This document shows, in pieces, positions 33,601 through 45,500 of a stretch of DNA of 64,000 nt; the first letter of the stretch is position 1, and every line of letters begins with the position of its first letter. Made by a program: the position numbers and the translations under genes. Source of the stretch: Liolophura sinensis (lineage: Eukaryota; Mollusca; Polyplacophora; Chitonida; Chitonidae); NCBI RefSeq assembly GCF_032854445.1, contig NC_088302.1:19835338-19899337 (forward strand), read 5' to 3'. The notes under the pieces are model-generated. The model was not told where the DNA came from, did not search any database, and worked only from the letters and a program-made list of their open reading frames with translations.

Positions 33601-36600
33601 TACTTCAATCAATGAAGCATAGCACAAAAATATTCAGTTTTAGTATTTAAATTGTCGGTCCAAACAAAAAAAAAAAAACAGCTCAATTTCAGTACTCAAT
33701 TTTACCCAGAAAGTAGCAGTCGGTACGTGGAAAAATGACTTCTGTGAACCCCTGAGTAACCACACTTATCTGTTCTATCAAACAGATATAAGAAGCTTGT
33801 CAATAGGGCTGCACCATACTGTGAAGATAAGATAGCTAGAGACGCATATCCTTGATCTGATGATTCATGTCAGAAATTTTTGAGAAAGAAAACAGGAAAT
33901 TGAAAAAAAAAAAAGAAAATACGAAATAACTACATGTAATGTCAGAGATGCAATATGTGCAAGTCATTTTCATTTTTTTTGTGGGGGAGTGTGGGTGGTG
34001 GGGTGAAATGGTATACTATATATATTTAATACGCAGGTTTACTCCTGTCTAGGTAGCTTAGGCATAAAGATGAAAAGTGTAATGCACACTAATTTTTAAT
34101 TTGAATAGTTAAAGAAGTATGTCCTGAAAAAAGTATGTACTTGTGCTGAGAAGAGATTGGAATGACTAGATAAAGTTGTGTGCACAGAATTTGGTTGAAT
34201 TGGGTTGTTTAATATTTCCTCTTCAGTAGGTTTACTGATCTTTTTAAAAGGTTGAAGCTGTATATTCTTGCAGATTGAACACTGCAGTTGAATTCTGATT
34301 TTGTTTTGTATGCTGTTTTTAGATACCTATAATATTACAAATGCTCGTGGGAAAGTGGGAAAATTCTGCCTGTTCAAGCTAGCATACAAGTTGGGTGAGG
34401 ACATCGTAGGAGTGTTTGACTTCACAGGATCAACAATTCCGTGTGTGCAGGTGAAATATGATCATATTGTAATGTTTTATAAGATTTTTTTCCTGTGCTG
34501 AATCTGCTCTTGTCATTTTATGCTTGTTACCTATCCGGTCAGACTATCCTATCCTGGCAAATCCACAAACCAATTCCTCTCATTGCAATACTGAATTTGT
34601 TCTTCAAGATCCCTGTGCCCCAATGTTAACTTAGTGGTAAATCACCTAACTCCCCAGTAGTGTGCCACTAGATGCTCATCTTGATCTCCTTCACAGATGT
34701 ATATCTTACCTCCATTGCCATCTTATGTGTATCTGACACAGAGTTCCCCATCTTATCTTTCTGTATTTCTCAAACCATAGCATCGTTGATCTACCACCAA
34801 AATCCTTATCAGTGTCTTCCTTTCTGATACATGTAGTTAATTTGATGTACTTGGGGCAGATTTCCACTCCACACTGACTTTCTGATCTCATCTTGTATCA
34901 AAACCTCTTTGACACATACAAGTTTACTGCTGTTTCAGTTTTCTGTGACATTACAAAGTGAGGAGCAGATTGCGGAGGAATGCCGTATTAAATCTAAAGA
35001 CAGCATTCTGGTGATGCCCTACAGCAAACAGCAAGAGATGTGTCTCCACCTGAGTAAGACCCACATATGTGTGCCCATCCCTATGGTGGTCACCCCTGGC
35101 TTCATCACTGATACAGGTTAGCTCTTGTTGTCTTGTGCAATGTGTGCTGTATTTGAGTATAACGTCACGCATGTGAAACAAATATCGGTGTGCTCATATA
35201 GAGTTTTTTAGTATGGCTGTACTCACATGTAGCTGTGGAATATGGGGATACTCACATGTCACAGAGCATGGCTGTACTCACATGTAGCTGTAGAATATGG
35301 GGATACTCATATGTCACAGAGTATGGCTGTACTCACATGTAGCTGTGGAATGTGGGGATACTCACGTCACAGAGTATGGCTGTACTCACATGTAGCTGTG
35401 GAGTATGGGGATACTCACATGTCGCAGAGTATGGTTGTACTCACATGTAGCTTTGGAATACTGGGATACTCACATGTCACAGAATATGGCTGGACTCACA
35501 TGTACTGTAGCCGTGGAATATGGGGATACTCACATGTCACAGAGTATGGCTGGACTCACATGTACTGTAGCTGTGGAATATGGGGATACTCACATGTCAC
35601 AGAGCATGGCTGTACTCACATGTAGCTGTGGAGTATGGGGATACTCACATGTCACAGAGCATGGCTGTACTCACATGTAGCTGTGGAGTATGGGGATACT
35701 CACATGTCACAGAGTATGGTTGTACTCACATGTAGCTGTGGAGTATGGGGATACTCACATGTCACAGAGCATGGCTGTACTCACATGTAGCTGTGGAGTA
35801 TGGGGATACTCACATGTCACAGAGTATTGTTGTACTCACATGTAGCTGTGGAGTATGGGGATACTCACATGTCACAGGGCATGGCTGTACTCACATGTAG
35901 CTTTGGAATACGGGGATACTCACATGTCACAGACCAATGCTGTACTCACATGTAGCTGTGGAGTATGGGAATACTCACATGTCACAGAGTATGGTTGTAC
36001 TCACATGTAGCTTTGGAATACGGGTATACTCACCTGTCACAGAGTATGGCTGTACTCGCATGTACTGTAGCTGTGGAATATGGGGATACTCACCTGTCAC
36101 AGAGTATGGCTCTACTCACATGTAGCTGTGGAGTATGGGGATACTCACATGTCACAGAGCATGGCTGTACTCACATGTAGCTTTGGAATACAGGGATACT
36201 CACATGTCACAGACCATGGCTGTACTCACATGTAGCTGTGGAGTATGGGGATACTCACATGTCACAGAGTATGGCTGGACTCACATGTACTGTAGCTGTG
36301 GAATATGGGGATACTCACCTGTCACAGAGTATGGCTGTACTCGCATGTCAAAGAGCATGGCTTTTTTGACATGTCACAGAGTATGGCTGTCCTCACATGT
36401 CGAAGAGCATGGTTTTCTCACATGTCACAGTGTATGGCTGTACACATGTCAAAGAGCATGGCTTTTCTCACATGTCACAGAGTGTGGCTGCACTCACATG
36501 TCAAGGAGCATGGCCCTTCTCACATGTCACAGAACATGGCTATACTCACATGTCAAAGAGCATCGCTTTTCTCACGTCACAGAGTATGGCTATACTCACA

Positions 36601-37478
36601 TGTCAAAGAGCATGGGTTTTCTCACATGTCACAGAATATAGCTATACTCACATTTCAAGAGCATAGCTGCACTCACATGTCACAGAGCATGGCTGTACTC
36701 ACATGTCACAGAGTATGGCTATACTCAGGAGTATAGCTGTGTTCGCATGTCTAGAGTATAGCTGTGGTGATATGTGGCAAGAGTGGGACTACTCACATGT
36801 AGCAAGACTGTATATTCGTATGTACTGTATATATATGTCTGCCAGCAACCTGGTCATGGGTTTTCGCTGTCAAACAAGTGAAATATTCTTGAGAACAACA
36901 TTAGACAGCAATGAAATAGGTCATATATAGTGGGTGTAGCTGTACTCACTTATAGGAAGAGTATGACTGTCTACTCACATTTATCAAGAGTATTACTCTC
37001 CACACATACCATGGCTCACACAGCTGTACCATTTCTCTTGTGAGCGCTGCCTATTTTTGGTGAATGAGGTGTGGACCAAAATGTTGTAGACTAGAGAATG
37101 AATATATCATAACGTTCCTGGCATGTTTGGTTTTCTGGTGTACCGGTATTCAATGAACGAAAAAAAAATGGACAGTTACATGTATGTGGAAGTGTTTTGT
37201 GTAAAACTTAACGTGCTGGCCATAAAGTTGCAGTGTGTGTTGTTTTTGTTTCAGTATGTTTGCGCTGGAGACTCCACTTTGAGTTTGTGACAGCACTTAA
37301 TCCCGTGCCTGGCCCTCCATTGCCCACTTCACCTGAGGAGAGCACCTCCTGGATGGGTGCACCCGTACTTGACGTAGAGACCATGGTCTGGGATCTGCCC
37401 ATCAAAATTTTCCCATCCAATCCAATCCATGCTTCAGGGGCACTTGTCTTGAGAACAACAAATAGCATTTCTGTTTGA
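27505..37478 (+). CDS. RGP1: RGP1: Rab6 GEF complex subunit, complete, 8 coding exons
   Basis: RGP1 pairs with RIC1 to activate Rab6 at the Golgi for endosome-to-Golgi traffic. Coding exons: 27505-27620, 27986-28137, 29845-29928, 30868-31017, 32180-32320, 34323-34450, 34939-35116 and 37255-37478. All junctions are GT..AG and the phases join to 390 codons plus stop, against 391 in human. Start context is caccATG with an in-frame TGA three codons upstream. The arrestin-like Rgp1 domain shows conserved blocks: [79 protein letters not shown] and [36 protein letters not shown]. Introns carry a foldback element, two SINEs and a 1.6 kb minisatellite (intron 7). Candidate AATAAA signals lie at 37705 and 38076. 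Confidence 0.96.
27986..28137 (+). CDS. RGP1: RGP1 exon 2 (residues 39-89)
   Basis: Encodes [20 protein letters not shown] and a variable linker ending NTSFVPNR. Acceptor GTGCAG, donor GAG|GTTAGG. Confidence 0.93.
28541..28716 (+). mobile_element. MITE-like element family 2 in RGP1 intron 2
   Basis: Starts 'accctaaatcctcagtaaat' and ends 'ttgttgaggatttag', inverted ends resembling those at 2736-2949. Confidence 0.4.
29160..29632. mobile_element. Foldback element with long inverted arms in RGP1 intron 2
   Basis: The left arm begins 'tagccccaggtgg' and includes 'cctcaactcctctctttgta'. The right arm contains its reverse complement with mismatches and ends 'ccaccttgggcta'. Inner arms also pair ('cacacgcaacatcctggg' with 'gatgttgcagtgtgcgtg'). 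The flanks suggest a TA target. No coding capacity. Confidence 0.82.
29845..29928 (+). CDS. RGP1: RGP1 exon 3 (residues 90-117)
   Basis: Encodes [20 protein letters not shown], then LLPGESKT. This matches the human [11 protein letters not shown] block. Acceptor TTTCAG, donor CAT|GTAAGT. Confidence 0.95.
29947..30293 (+). mobile_element. SINE family B, full length, with 12 bp TSD
   Basis: tRNA-like head ('gatagcacagctggtagagc' A box; 'ggatcaatccttgatcgagt' B-box region), body, and tail ending in 'gcactcac'. Perfect 'tataatatactg' duplications lie at 29935-29946 and 30294-30305. It sits just after RGP1 exon 3. Confidence 0.93.
30463..30617 (+). mobile_element. SINE family A, 5'-truncated, diverged
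   Basis: 'ggccgtacatgggaaggttt', 'cctgcagatggtcatggg', 'cataatgctag' and 'gtattcttgagtacag' follow in family A order. Confidence 0.7.
30868..31017 (+). CDS. RGP1: RGP1 exon 4 (residues 118-167)
   Basis: Encodes [20 protein letters not shown], then [20 protein letters not shown] and VLVLY. Donor ATG|GTGAGT. Confidence 0.96.
32180..32320 (+). CDS. RGP1: RGP1 exon 5 (residues 168-214)
   Basis: Encodes [20 protein letters not shown], then [20 protein letters not shown]. It corresponds to the acidic variable loop before the C-terminal half. Donor CCA|GTAAGC. Confidence 0.92.
32460..32830 (+). mobile_element. SINE family B, full length
   Basis: tRNA-like head ('gatagcacagttgatagagc'; 'ggatcaatcctgggtcgagt'), body and (CACT)n tail in RGP1 intron 5. 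Confidence 0.9.
32831..34322. other. RGP1 intron 5, remainder
   Basis: No exon seen between the SINE and exon 6. Contains poly-A and G-rich tracts only. Confidence 0.55.
34323..34450 (+). CDS. RGP1: RGP1 exon 6 (residues 215-257)
   Basis: Encodes [20 protein letters not shown], then [13 protein letters not shown] and STIPCVQ. Highly conserved block; phase 0 end, CAG|GTGAAA. Confidence 0.96.
34939..35116 (+). CDS. RGP1: RGP1 exon 7 (residues 258-316)
   Basis: Encodes [16 protein letters not shown] and [19 protein letters not shown]. Donor CAG|GTTAGC; the intron 7 array starts about 90 bases later. Confidence 0.95.
35205..36790. repeat. RGP1 intron 7 minisatellite, about 55 bp, over 25 copies
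   Basis: The unit combines 'gtactcacatgtagctgtgg' with 'atggggatactcacatgtca' and 'cagag.atggct'. Towards the 3' end the unit changes to 'tcacatgtcaaagagcatgg'. Open frames run through it in several phases because the unit lacks stops; none resembles a protein. A shorter related array is at 48.35-48.66 kb. Confidence 0.95.
37255..37478 (+). CDS. RGP1: RGP1 exon 8 (residues 317-390 and stop)
   Basis: Encodes [20 protein letters not shown], then [20 protein letters not shown] and [12 protein letters not shown]. Stop is TGA. A decayed second copy lies at 49026-49108. Confidence 0.96.
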
Positions 37479-39036
37479 GTGGCAGTAGTTCTCACTTAAA
37501 ATTTTAACTCCATCCTTCATTGGCAATTGAGAATATTAAACAAATAGTGCTGCTAGTTTTCAGCCAGAATTTTATGGGACGCTGAAGCTCTGTTAATTGA
37601 ATCGAGCTCATGCTTCAAGGGCACATACCTTCAAAACATTGTCCTACATATATAGCTGTGCTTTAGAAGATTGGTGCTAGTTCATTGATTCACAAAATTT
37701 TGTAAATAAATTTTTCGTAAGTTTGAGCCTGTTACGGTGTTATAATTGAGACGTCATTTCCCTAAAAGTAGTGACAAAATGGAATTATGAAGATTTGTTA
37801 AAGTGCCCCCTAAATTTTCCGTCAAACTTTCTAACGCAACATATGCTGAATATTAACTTATGAAAATGTTGCATCTATCTACCTTTTATGACAGAATGGC
37901 TAGGGGTAATGACCATTACAACATTATCAGCTAGTCTTACATTGACAGGAGCTATGTCATTAGGAGTATATTGATTGAATGGGATACACACTAGTCACAG
38001 ATCACACCTCAAAGCAAATCATAATTTTTAGTCTTACTGTTTTCATTTAAATATGTACAATATATTTATTTTAACAATAAAACTTCAGTAGTGAGCAAAA
38101 CTACTAGGGACAACATTATGTAATGCACGTATGACATGCTGTAATGTGCAGCTAGGTGCTATTAAGCTTTATCTGTTTGGGCAGATGTGTTAAGCATGGG
38201 TTTCAGCGAGTAATAAGCGTTCTTCAAAATTCCAAGGATTCAACTCTTCCGATTAAATTTTGATTTCAGCATTTTAACTTCATTATATTATTTTTTTTCT
38301 TTATCACTAATTTTAATTTGATTAACCCATTTTGTTTCCCATATATTTTTGTTTAGGTTATGTACATTGAAGGTAATATTACAAGTTTTGGGCAAATGAG
38401 AATTAATGTCCATGAGAGTTAAAACTTTAAACTATATGGTTGGGTATTTTCATCTCAGCTCTTTTGATATAGCAACCTTTAATGTCTCCTTAGTTCACTA
38501 TTGGTATCTCATCGTTATTATTAGTGGTATGATTATGTTGAGTCCTCTATTTAAGAGGCATATTTTTAACAAATTTGTTTCATTTTAGCAAAAAGTGTGC
38601 ACTGAGAAGATTTTAACACTATGGATTCACAAGACGTACAAATGATAAGCATTTATTGTACATTAAACATGTATACATGTATGTTATATTGTTATTCAGT
38701 TCATGTCGTCTTGTTCATGGTGTATATTTTAATAATTATTACATAAGAACATGTTTAAGCCATTAAATATATTCTTTTCTATTTATGGAAGTTTTCTGAT
38801 GTTTTTTCTTCCAAATCATTGTTTTTAAATGAACTTCATTAGTGTTTTTATGGGACCTTAAGTCATACCATGATTGTCGGCATGCAATACCAGTAAACTC
38901 CGGTTTTACGGGTATTTTAGGAATCTTGCCTTTCAAGTTACAAAGAGAAGGAAAAGTTAAAAGATCATTTGCATAAACACATATTATGCTTATTTAATCA
39001 AACTCTTACTCAACACTGAATATTCATAGTCCTTGG

Positions 39037-39309
39037 GGGCCTCCGTGGCTCAGTCAGTTAGCACGCTAGCGCAGCATAGTGACCCAGAAGCCCTCTCACC
39101 AATGCGTTCGCTGTGAGTTCAAGACCAGCTCATGCTGGCTTCCTCTCCGGCCGTAAGTGGGAAGGTCTGCCAGCAACCTGCGGATGGTCGTGGGTTTCCG
39201 CCGGGCTCTGCTCGGTTTCCACCCACCATAATGCTGGCCGCCGTCGTATAAGTGAAATATTCTTGAGTACGGCGTAAAACACCAATCAAAAAAAAAAAAA
39301 AAAAAAAAT
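39037..39309 (+). mobile_element. SINE family A, full length with poly-A tail
   Basis: Begins 'ggcctccgtggctcagtcag', has the complete body and ends 'gtacggcgtaaaacaccaat' followed by about 20 A. Confidence 0.93.
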
Positions 39310-39329
39310 CATTGTCCTTGTCTATTCAG

Positions 39330-39900
39330 TGTTAAAGGAGAAGAAAATTTAAATATCAATCAAATACCATTGAAAAGAGTATGCATTTCCTCGTAGGTGC
39401 ATGCCATAAAAAAATCCTAATATGTACCTCAAGTTGATAAATTATAAATAAAGTCAGCGCCAAAATCCGCTGTGGGCGACTCCATTTTGCCTAAGAACTA
39501 GTCCTGAAGTCTTTGCTTTAATTTGCTGTGGAAAACCGTCGAAGTGCAGTTCGTACATTTCCAGTAGAACTCTTCTTCCCAGAAGGTATCAAATAGTACA
39601 GTTCTTTTTCCGCTTGACGATCGGTAAACCGGAATGTTGGACATAGGTTCCGAGTTTACACGAATAAGCCGGCAGTTTCAACGACTCTCATTGGCTAAGG
39701 GGCAACATGCTCCAGCATAACTTACAAAGTGTTAAAGAGAGACGCGATGGACTCGATTTATGCCAGCTTTGCAGTTTTAAGGCTTTACATGTATGGCGAG
39801 GAAAAATCACAAAATTATGCAGCAGGCACCACCAGATAAAAGAAAATAGGCTCTTTTCAGCCTATAGTGTCATGTTTTAAAGTTTTCTTCTCCTTTAACA
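39330..39900. mobile_element. 571 bp element with terminal inverted repeats
   Basis: Left end 'tgttaaaggagaagaaaatt'; right end 'aagttttcttctcctttaac' plus a final a, its near-perfect reverse complement over about 20 bases. No long open frame. It begins 20 bases after the tail of the neighbouring SINE. Probably a non-autonomous DNA transposon. Confidence 0.82.
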
Positions 39901-39904
39901 TATA

Positions 39905-40085
39905 TTTATTTATTTGGTTGGTGTTTTATGCCATAATCATGAATATTTCATTTATATGATGACGGCCAGTCTTATGGTGGGAGAGGGAGGAGGGGCGGGG
40001 GGGGGGGGGGGGGGAACTGGGTAGGGGGAAACCCATGATCATCCAAAGTTTTCTGACAGACCTCTCCACTTACTCCTAGAGATGT
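39905..40085 (-). mobile_element. SINE family A, degraded, with poly-G tract
   Basis: Tail 'ggttggtgttttatgccata', then 'ggccagtcttatggtgggag'. It is interrupted by a G run near 39998-40014. Confidence 0.7.
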
Positions 40086-40479
40086 GTCAAGATATATCTC
40101 AAGAAGTTCTTTGTGTACATGTAGTTAGCTCATGTTTTGCATACTGGTACATGGTGAGAATAGTAGTGCAAGGGGAACGTTAATAATTGTGCATCTTGTG
40201 TATTAGAATCAGCGAAGAAAAGGAGAATCAAAAAAGAAAACATAAAAATGCCAAAAACAGATGAAAGAGATTGAAAAGTTCTTTGCACATGTGGTGTTAA
40301 ATATTTTTGTATGGTAGGTTAATGGGATCTTGGTATATATCATCTTTGCATAGTAATGTTCACAAACATCATAAAATAATTTTTCATAACTTTGTTTCTG
40401 GTGCAACAACCCAAACATTATTTACTAAAAAGTTATGAGAATATTGATTTATGAAGCTTTGTGAAAATTTGTCCTTTTC

Positions 40480-41410
40480 TCTACTTGACAGCCTGTAATT
40501 ATTGATAGTCACACCTCTCTAATTTGAAAATGATTGGGTGGTACTTTTCAGAGTTTTCCTCTGTCATTAGAACAGGATTGTGTGGTAGTTGCTAGGTTGT
40601 TCCTCTATGATGTGAACACAATTATGTGGTATTCCCCAGAGTGTTCTATCAGTTGAACATGATTGTGTGGTACTTGCCAGGGTGTTCCTCCACTTGTTTA
40701 TTTGTTTGATGGGTGTGTCCCGCTGTCCTCAACTATATTTCACTTGTATGACTGCAGCCAGCATTATGGTAAAAGGAAACCAAGCAGAGCCTGGAGGAAA
40801 CTCATGACCATCAGCAGGTTGTTGGAAGACCTTCCCACAGACATGTATGGCCGGAGAGGAAACCATCATGAACTCACCATTAGTGAGAGGCTCCAGAGTC
40901 ACTGTGCCCTGCTTGTATGCTAACCCCTTCACCACAGAGGCCCCTGGATGTTCCTCTATCATTTAAACATGATTGTGTGGCATTTCCCAGGGTGTTTCTC
41001 TGTCATTTGAACCTGATTGTGTGGTGCTTGCCTGAGTGTTCCTGCCTTGATTTGAACACGTTTACATGCCAGGATGTCCTCTGAAGTGAATCTGATGTGG
41101 TTTGTTTTTTTTTGTTTGAATCTCATTGCGATACTTATCAGAGTATCACTCTTTACAATAAATAATATGAGGTACCCATTAGAGTGTTCCTGGTTTTATT
41201 TGAACCAGGCTATGTGGTATTTGATAAGGTGTTCCTGTTGTTATTTGAACATGACAATGTTGCAATTGCCATCATATTGCAGTTGCCATCATGGTACTGT
41301 TCCTCTCCTGATTTGAACACATTTCCTGCCTGTGTTGGTCACTGATACATGCAATGTGTTCCTCTATGATTCGAACACGGTTATGATACTTGCCTGGTTG
41401 TTCCTCATTA
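40480..41410. repeat. Minisatellite, about 45 bp, interrupted by a SINE
   Basis: 'gtgttcctc' plus 'atttgaacatgattgtgtgg' and 'tacttgccagg' recur from 40.5 to 41.4 kb with much divergence, on both sides of the SINE at 40.7-40.95 kb. Confidence 0.8.
40693..40950 (-). mobile_element. SINE family A, diverged
   Basis: Tail-to-head order on the plus strand, 'tatttcacttgtatgactgc' to 'ccacagaggcccc'. It is inserted in the minisatellite. Confidence 0.8.
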
Positions 41411-42499
41411 AGGAGTAAAAAAATACAATGCAACAACTTGCATTATTTATTTGACTAGACTTGAATTTTTCACATATACGACAAGTTTTTTATGGCTTTA
41501 CAGGTGGAAGAATCTGAATGCCCTGAATAAACCGCCACCACTATACACTGGTCCAGGTATCTGGAAAACCTCCTGACTTAATTGCTGTCCAACTTTTTTC
41601 ATTGAACTTTTACTATGTGCAAATGTGATGACATGCCCATGTATCTCATCTTAATATTTATGGACCATTCTGATGACTCAATAAGGCTGTTACATCTTTT
41701 CAGACTAAAATAACATGACCTATCAAAATGGAACCACCAATCCGACTGACTGAAATACCAATCAAGGTAATCAATGTGGACTGCCTGCAATAAACCTGAC
41801 TGCAAAAATACAGATTGCTTGCCTTTAACGCTGCTCTTCTCCCCCGAACATTAGCAGCATTCTTATCTTCAGATAATAAGGTATTAAATTTCAATAATCC
41901 AATCTATCAATACGTGACATGCATTTTTATTTTCTTGATGCTGTGAATGTCCAAACATTAGGTGCTCTTTAAAAATAACAATATGGTACTCTATGTATGC
42001 AACAATACAGAAAAAAATGTAAAGTATAAGTTTTACTTTTTTCAGTTGCTTAAAAAATCTCTTCATCATACTCGACATATCAGTCCAATAGTCATACATT
42101 CTTGGTTAACTACATACATCTGTACATCTATTACAGTTACATCCTTTCAGAAGAAAAGTTACTACCACACATGGGACACAGCTCACACCTTCCGATATCA
42201 TAGTTCTGTAAAAATCTGCGCAGTTACCTCCACTAATCAGTGTGATGATGAAAGCAGAAGTAAAACCTGATTCAGCCGTGAGAAATGCTGAATATGAAAC
42301 TCCAATGAATCTGACATCGAAATAAATATATTTACAATTTCACCCCGAAATATACTCTTGCCTCTCCAAGTCAGAAATGCTAGATCACATCCTGTAAACC
42401 GGACCATCTTTTCACCATAGAAATCTTTATCTTTTCAGAATAGATCTTCGACCACTGACGAGTTATCTTAAGTAATTCATTTTCCTAAAATCTTGAAGG

Positions 42500-42517
42500 T
42501 TAAAGTGCTCCTCCTCT
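42500..42517 (-). CDS. MRPS36: KGD4 exon 4 (RGGAL and stop)
   Basis: Acceptor TTTTCAG, then AGA GGA GGA GCA CTT TAA. It completes the EFI-x-RGG ending seen in animal homologues. Confidence 0.85.
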   Translation of the reverse strand, partial: RGGAL

Positions 42518-45500
42518 CTGAAAATACAAAGCAAGTACAATGTACAGTTAAAACCTTTGTGGCTACTGCAGGGCAAATCGTTATGGCAAACGATCTTAAA
42601 TGAGTTAACACAGCTGTTGTATTAGGAAAGGTATTTTCACAGCAGATTATCTGACTAGGATTGGCATGAAATTCTTGTAATGTGAAATCTTGATTCTCAA
42701 CATGGATTTTTCTGTCCACTGACATGAGATATACCTAAAAGAAAAATGGTTATTAGGAAATATAAAATCTGCCTCTAAAACAAAATACTATTTTTGTTTT
42801 TTTTGTTTTTTGGGTGGGCACACCTTTCTTCATTTACCTTAAAACCCAAAATCTTTATTTTAGAGTGCCTTTTCATGTATCCTTACATACATTATCAAAA
42901 TTATCACAGTTCACCAGACACTGTTTATTCAAGAAGAAAACTAAGAACACACCCACATAGTTCTGTTGCTGTGCTTTGTCTGCAGATAAATACATGCTTA
43001 TATACCTCTATAAATTCCATTTCCTCTTCAGTCAAAGGTTTCCTGCGGTATCTGCTTGGTAAGTCTATGCTATCGATGCCTGATCCTCTTGGTGTGGAAC
43101 CAATGGGTTTAGATGAGGATGTGGAAGGATTGGAGGATGAAGATGAGGAAGAACTGGAGGAAGCTGCTGCTGTCCCATTCCTGCCATCTATTTCTGTAAA
43201 GCAGAAAACAAAAACATACCATATGCACATACGCAGGTAATGCAGACATAATGTGATTCTTAAACCATTTCATAGCTTTACACCCTGTTTTTTTAAGCAT
43301 TTTAGTTCATGACTGAGTTGTTCATTGTTCCAGATTCAGTTCCAGCAATCTTAGAATGATGTTTTGAAGTTTGCCTGGTTCAGCATGAAAAGTAATATAT
43401 AATGACATTTATGGCTCTTTAGTTTGTGATGGAACATACCCTGTATTAAAGTAAATCACTACATTGTATTAAATGCTTTAAAAGTCTTTAATATACCTGA
43501 GGAACTTAGGTCATAAGGTAAATATCAAATGACACTACAATGCAAAACTTAAGAGCTGCAGCAGTGCACTATCACAAACAGCAAACTTTTTAAGACGCAT
43601 GTGAATAAATAATAACACTTTCAAAACAGATTCATTGTCATTTTCTCAAATTAATACATGAGCTATCAAAAACAACTTTAACAACTCAATGCAGTTTCCA
43701 CAGACTGTATATTTATACACTGTCAAAAATATTCATCTTGATACCTATTCTAGCCTATTTTCACACTAAACCGACTAAAACTACATGCATCTTAAAGTAA
43801 AAAAAAAGCTAAATGTGAAGTAAGGTTCATCATACAGACAACTGAAACTATGCTTAAAAATACTTTCATTTATTTTTTTCAGATTTTTTAAGAATGTTGA
43901 AATGCATTCAAATATTTGAATATTAAGGTAGGCTTTTCTGACGGTACCTAGGAACTCTGAGGTCACATCACTTTTTTTCCTGATGTTCACCAGAAGGAAG
44001 GAATTATGGGAATCTTTTATTAGTAATCTTTTATTCAAGGGTAAAAGTGAGTTACTCCAACATTCAGTGTTGTGATTAGAATCGGAAAAAGTTTTTGTGA
44101 CCTCAGAGTTCCTAAACTCTGAATTATAGAACTGCATTTATTCTCCCAACAATTCAGAAATTTTAACTTAAACTCAATATCACCCTACTTACTTTTTCCA
44201 TCTGGACCTTTTCTCTGAGGAAACTTTATAAGTGGCACGTGCGGCTTTACTGCCTGAACAAAACAAAACATAAAAATACATATACTGCTAAGAACTTACA
44301 TTTCAATTTAGTGTTTAAAATTTATTAGTGGTATAAATACCTGAAAGCAATCCTGCAAACAGAAATTGTTAACATCTACAGACAATATGCTTAAACTGTA
44401 TTTTCTGATCTCTCTATTTAATTATGGAAGTTAAGGAACTGGCGTGCTCTGAGTAAACCACTGCCCTACACCAGGTACCTTACAAACACACCTAAGGCTT
44501 TAGCCAGACAAAGTATGCGGTAAAAGGACCTAATGGGGGCTCTCAGCAGATTACTGTTCACCAGTTAACGGTTTGTGGTGACATCCATGCAGGCCTAACC
44601 CACATAATCGGTTCGTCTGTAGAGTACATTGAGCATGTACATTCCTTGTTTGGCAAGGCGATGCTTTCAGTGTTAAGGTTTGTAATAGGCACTGCCTGTC
44701 TTAATTCTTTCTTCAGTTTCATTCATGGATATATTTAGTTGCTCAATGCTTTATTCAGTGTTCAAAGGTGGTGTTCTACTTTAAATTTTAGTTAGACGAA
44801 GGGTCCTTTGATTCCAAAAAAAAAAAGTTGACTCACACATATATGTATATTTCTTTTTATATTTGAATGCTGTGTATGATATTGGGATATATATTTATCA
44901 GCTGCATGATCACCTCATTTCCTGACACATGAAACGGAAAATACTTCTCAACCCTAATATTTTCTTCACACCAAAACTGTAGTAAGAGAACAATCTCATT
45001 ATTACCATATCTTGATACATAAAAAATAACAGTTGGTTGGCCCACAGTACACAACATGATCCCTTCATATATTTCATCAGCCGCTGCCAGTGGTTTAACT
45101 CTTATCTGTTGTATTATTATAACATAATAGCACATATTATTGCTTCACTCCACGTAGGTAACATACAAAGTCACAGTTATTCAATCATGCTGAACAAGTG
45201 CTTCTGTATGATATTGTTAATCAACATAACAACTTGCAAGAGATTCGTAACCCCTAACAACTAACATTGTTACACAATCACAAGGCAATGATTCTTGTCG
45301 AGGTATTTAAACAACAAATTCTCAGTCTCCATCCATCAACATGAAATTATTTTAAAGACTGTAGTGTACTATGTAGTGTGAAGACTAAAATTTAGTACAT
45401 GATCAGGAAATGACATTGAAAATAATCGGTGGACAACCGCTTTCCCAGGTTGTTTCAACGGCCACCATTGCAGCGAAACTAAGAAGATCTAATGAAGCAA

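Larger units (their letters stand above)
36400..40570. repeat. Duplicated segment A (unit 1): RGP1 3' end and flank
   Basis: Blocks recur in order in segment A' (48.3-50.6 kb): 37070-37180 with 48860-48975; 37250-37345 with 49020-49108; 38150-38230 with 49110-49190; 38600-38790 with 49600-49760; 40370-40560 with 50420-50610. The copies are well diverged, with A' missing about 37346-38145. Confidence 0.8.
37479..42499. other. Intergenic region between RGP1 and KGD4
   Basis: Convergent 3' ends of two genes. No additional exon was recognised. It holds segment A, a SINE, a terminal-inverted-repeat element, a degraded SINE and a minisatellite. Confidence 0.65.

Noticed and set aside
35242-36736. 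Overlapping open frames of 60-168 codons across the RGP1 intron 7 array
   Set aside because: All arise from a stop-poor minisatellite read in different phases. No start context, splice logic or family resemblance.
42477-42735. Alternative KGD4 last exon encoding a longer tail (MSVDRKIHVEN..)
   Set aside because: An AG acceptor exists near 42735 and the frame is open, but the 42517 exon restores the family's RGG ending, so it is preferred.
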